NCBI GenBank assembly: GCA_020848695.1
Contig: JADLHT010000059.1
Coordinates: 1-41,648, forward strand
Reading direction: 5' to 3'
Length of the DNA: 41,648 bases
Source of the DNA: Saprospiraceae bacterium
Lineage (GTDB): Bacteria > Bacteroidota > Bacteroidia > Chitinophagales > Saprospiraceae
Under the pieces are notes generated by a model, which was given only the letters and a program-made list of their open reading frames with translations, was not told the origin of the DNA and did no database searches. The number at the start of each line of letters is the position of its first letter. The stretch's first letter is position 1. Below are positions 41,243 through 41,648 of this stretch, piece after piece. The position numbers and the translations under genes are program-made.

Positions 41243-41648
41243 TCAGCTTTTTATAAATCTGCTTCTCCATACATTTCCTTTCTCGTCAGTGACGAGTATG
41301 TAATAAATTCCAGTATTCAGATCAGTAGTTTTTATTTTCGTCTTATAGGAGTGGGATTGTGTCTTGCTAAATAATATTGATTTGCCTTGAATGTCTCGTA
41401 TGAAGATAGAGCTGATCTGCTGGTATTCATCTGACAGTGCTATATTTAATTCTATGCTTGCAGGATTTGGGTAAACAAATAATTCTTTTGAATCACTCTT
41501 AAAATCAACATTCCAGGTCATTTGCAGTGTGCTGTCACACACTGGTTCGTATCCCAATCGATAATTCACAAAATTAGGTATGCTGGCATGGTTTCTCGCA
41601 GGAAGTCGTATGCCGTGTTGCTCAAAATTACAGGCTTTGCCTTTTTCG
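41243..41648 (-). CDS. C-terminal part of a secreted T9SS-sorted protein (5' truncated by window)
   Basis: The frame is open to the window end, so only the last ~134 residues are seen. It starts with a segment KACNFEQHGIRLPARNH then ASIPNFVNYRLG, a phrase typical of extracellular beta-propeller or PKD-type proteins of Saprospiria, and goes on to a 75-residue type A sorting domain: KELFVYPNPASIELNIALSD, FIRDIQGKSILF, DLNTGIYYILVTDEKGNVW and the final RSRFIKS. It will be exported by Sec and T9SS. The catalytic or binding part lies outside the window. Confidence 0.85.
   Translation of the reverse strand, partial: EKGKACNFEQHGIRLPARNHASIPNFVNYRLGYEPVCDSTLQMTWNVDFKSDSKELFVYPNPASIELNIALSDEYQQISSIFIRDIQGKSILFSKTQSHSYKTKIKTTDLNTGIYYILVTDEKGNVWRSRFIKS

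Overview
The window is AT-rich chromosomal DNA from a member of the Bacteroidota, most likely Saprospiria/Chitinophagia. Several things point there: exact or near TAnnTTTG (-7) promoter boxes with TTG (-33) boxes and few Shine-Dalgarno sites, two proteins with type IX secretion (T9SS) sorting tails, a BamA with an unusual N-terminal signal, an IleS of the long ~1100-residue type, a bacterial GGGPS-like enzyme, and a potassium (kdp) operon with a separate short KdpD and a porin gene. There is no rRNA, CRISPR, prophage or complete insertion sequence.

Layout. 1-6 kb: diheme cytochrome c, cupin, a ~150-base nested inverted-repeat element in an otherwise empty gap, an O-methyltransferase, an AraC regulator, a cation-diffusion-facilitator transporter and a small His-rich envelope protein. 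6-9 kb: a leftward operon M48 protease > PAP2-like membrane protein > dapD > AhpD-like protein. 9-19 kb: housekeeping genes bamA, ileS, a lipid kinase, ddl, rsgA and GGGPS. 19-24 kb: tRNA-Met(CAT), TPR protein, xth, PfkB kinase, tRNA-Asn(GTT) with its own promoter and terminator, and a T9SS cargo. 24-26.3 kb: an ArsR/SRPBCC pair, a small membrane protein and a decayed IS21-type istB.

26.4-40.8 kb is one long leftward kdp locus. In transcription order it holds an NtrC-type sigma-54 activator, a ~94-residue conserved-looking ORF, a 26-residue membrane peptide, kdpF, kdpA, kdpB, kdpC, a porin, then pirin, FMN reductase, beta-carbonic anhydrase and a DUF389 membrane protein, and finally a short KdpD (sensor + USP only) and a separate HAMP/PAS histidine kinase. 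A candidate -24/-12 promoter lies between the activator gene and the operon. The right end (41.2-41.6 kb) is the C-terminal part of another T9SS cargo that runs off the window.

The most unusual feature is a family of perfectly phased 7-base repeats (plus-strand GAGATGT/AAAATGT or its complement ACATCTC/ACATTTC), found only between kdpB and kdpF. There are six arrays. Two lie inside kdpB and are translated as extra residues, one supplies the kdpA stop codon, and three flank or overlap an opposite-strand gene for an IVP/Avd-like four-helix-bundle protein wedged between kdpA and kdpB. Several arrays are convergent around a 13-15 base unique spacer. This looks like an undescribed repeat-plus-four-helix-protein element that spreads through the operon in frame-tolerant steps. 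A second unexplained structure is the nested inverted repeat at 2032-2180.
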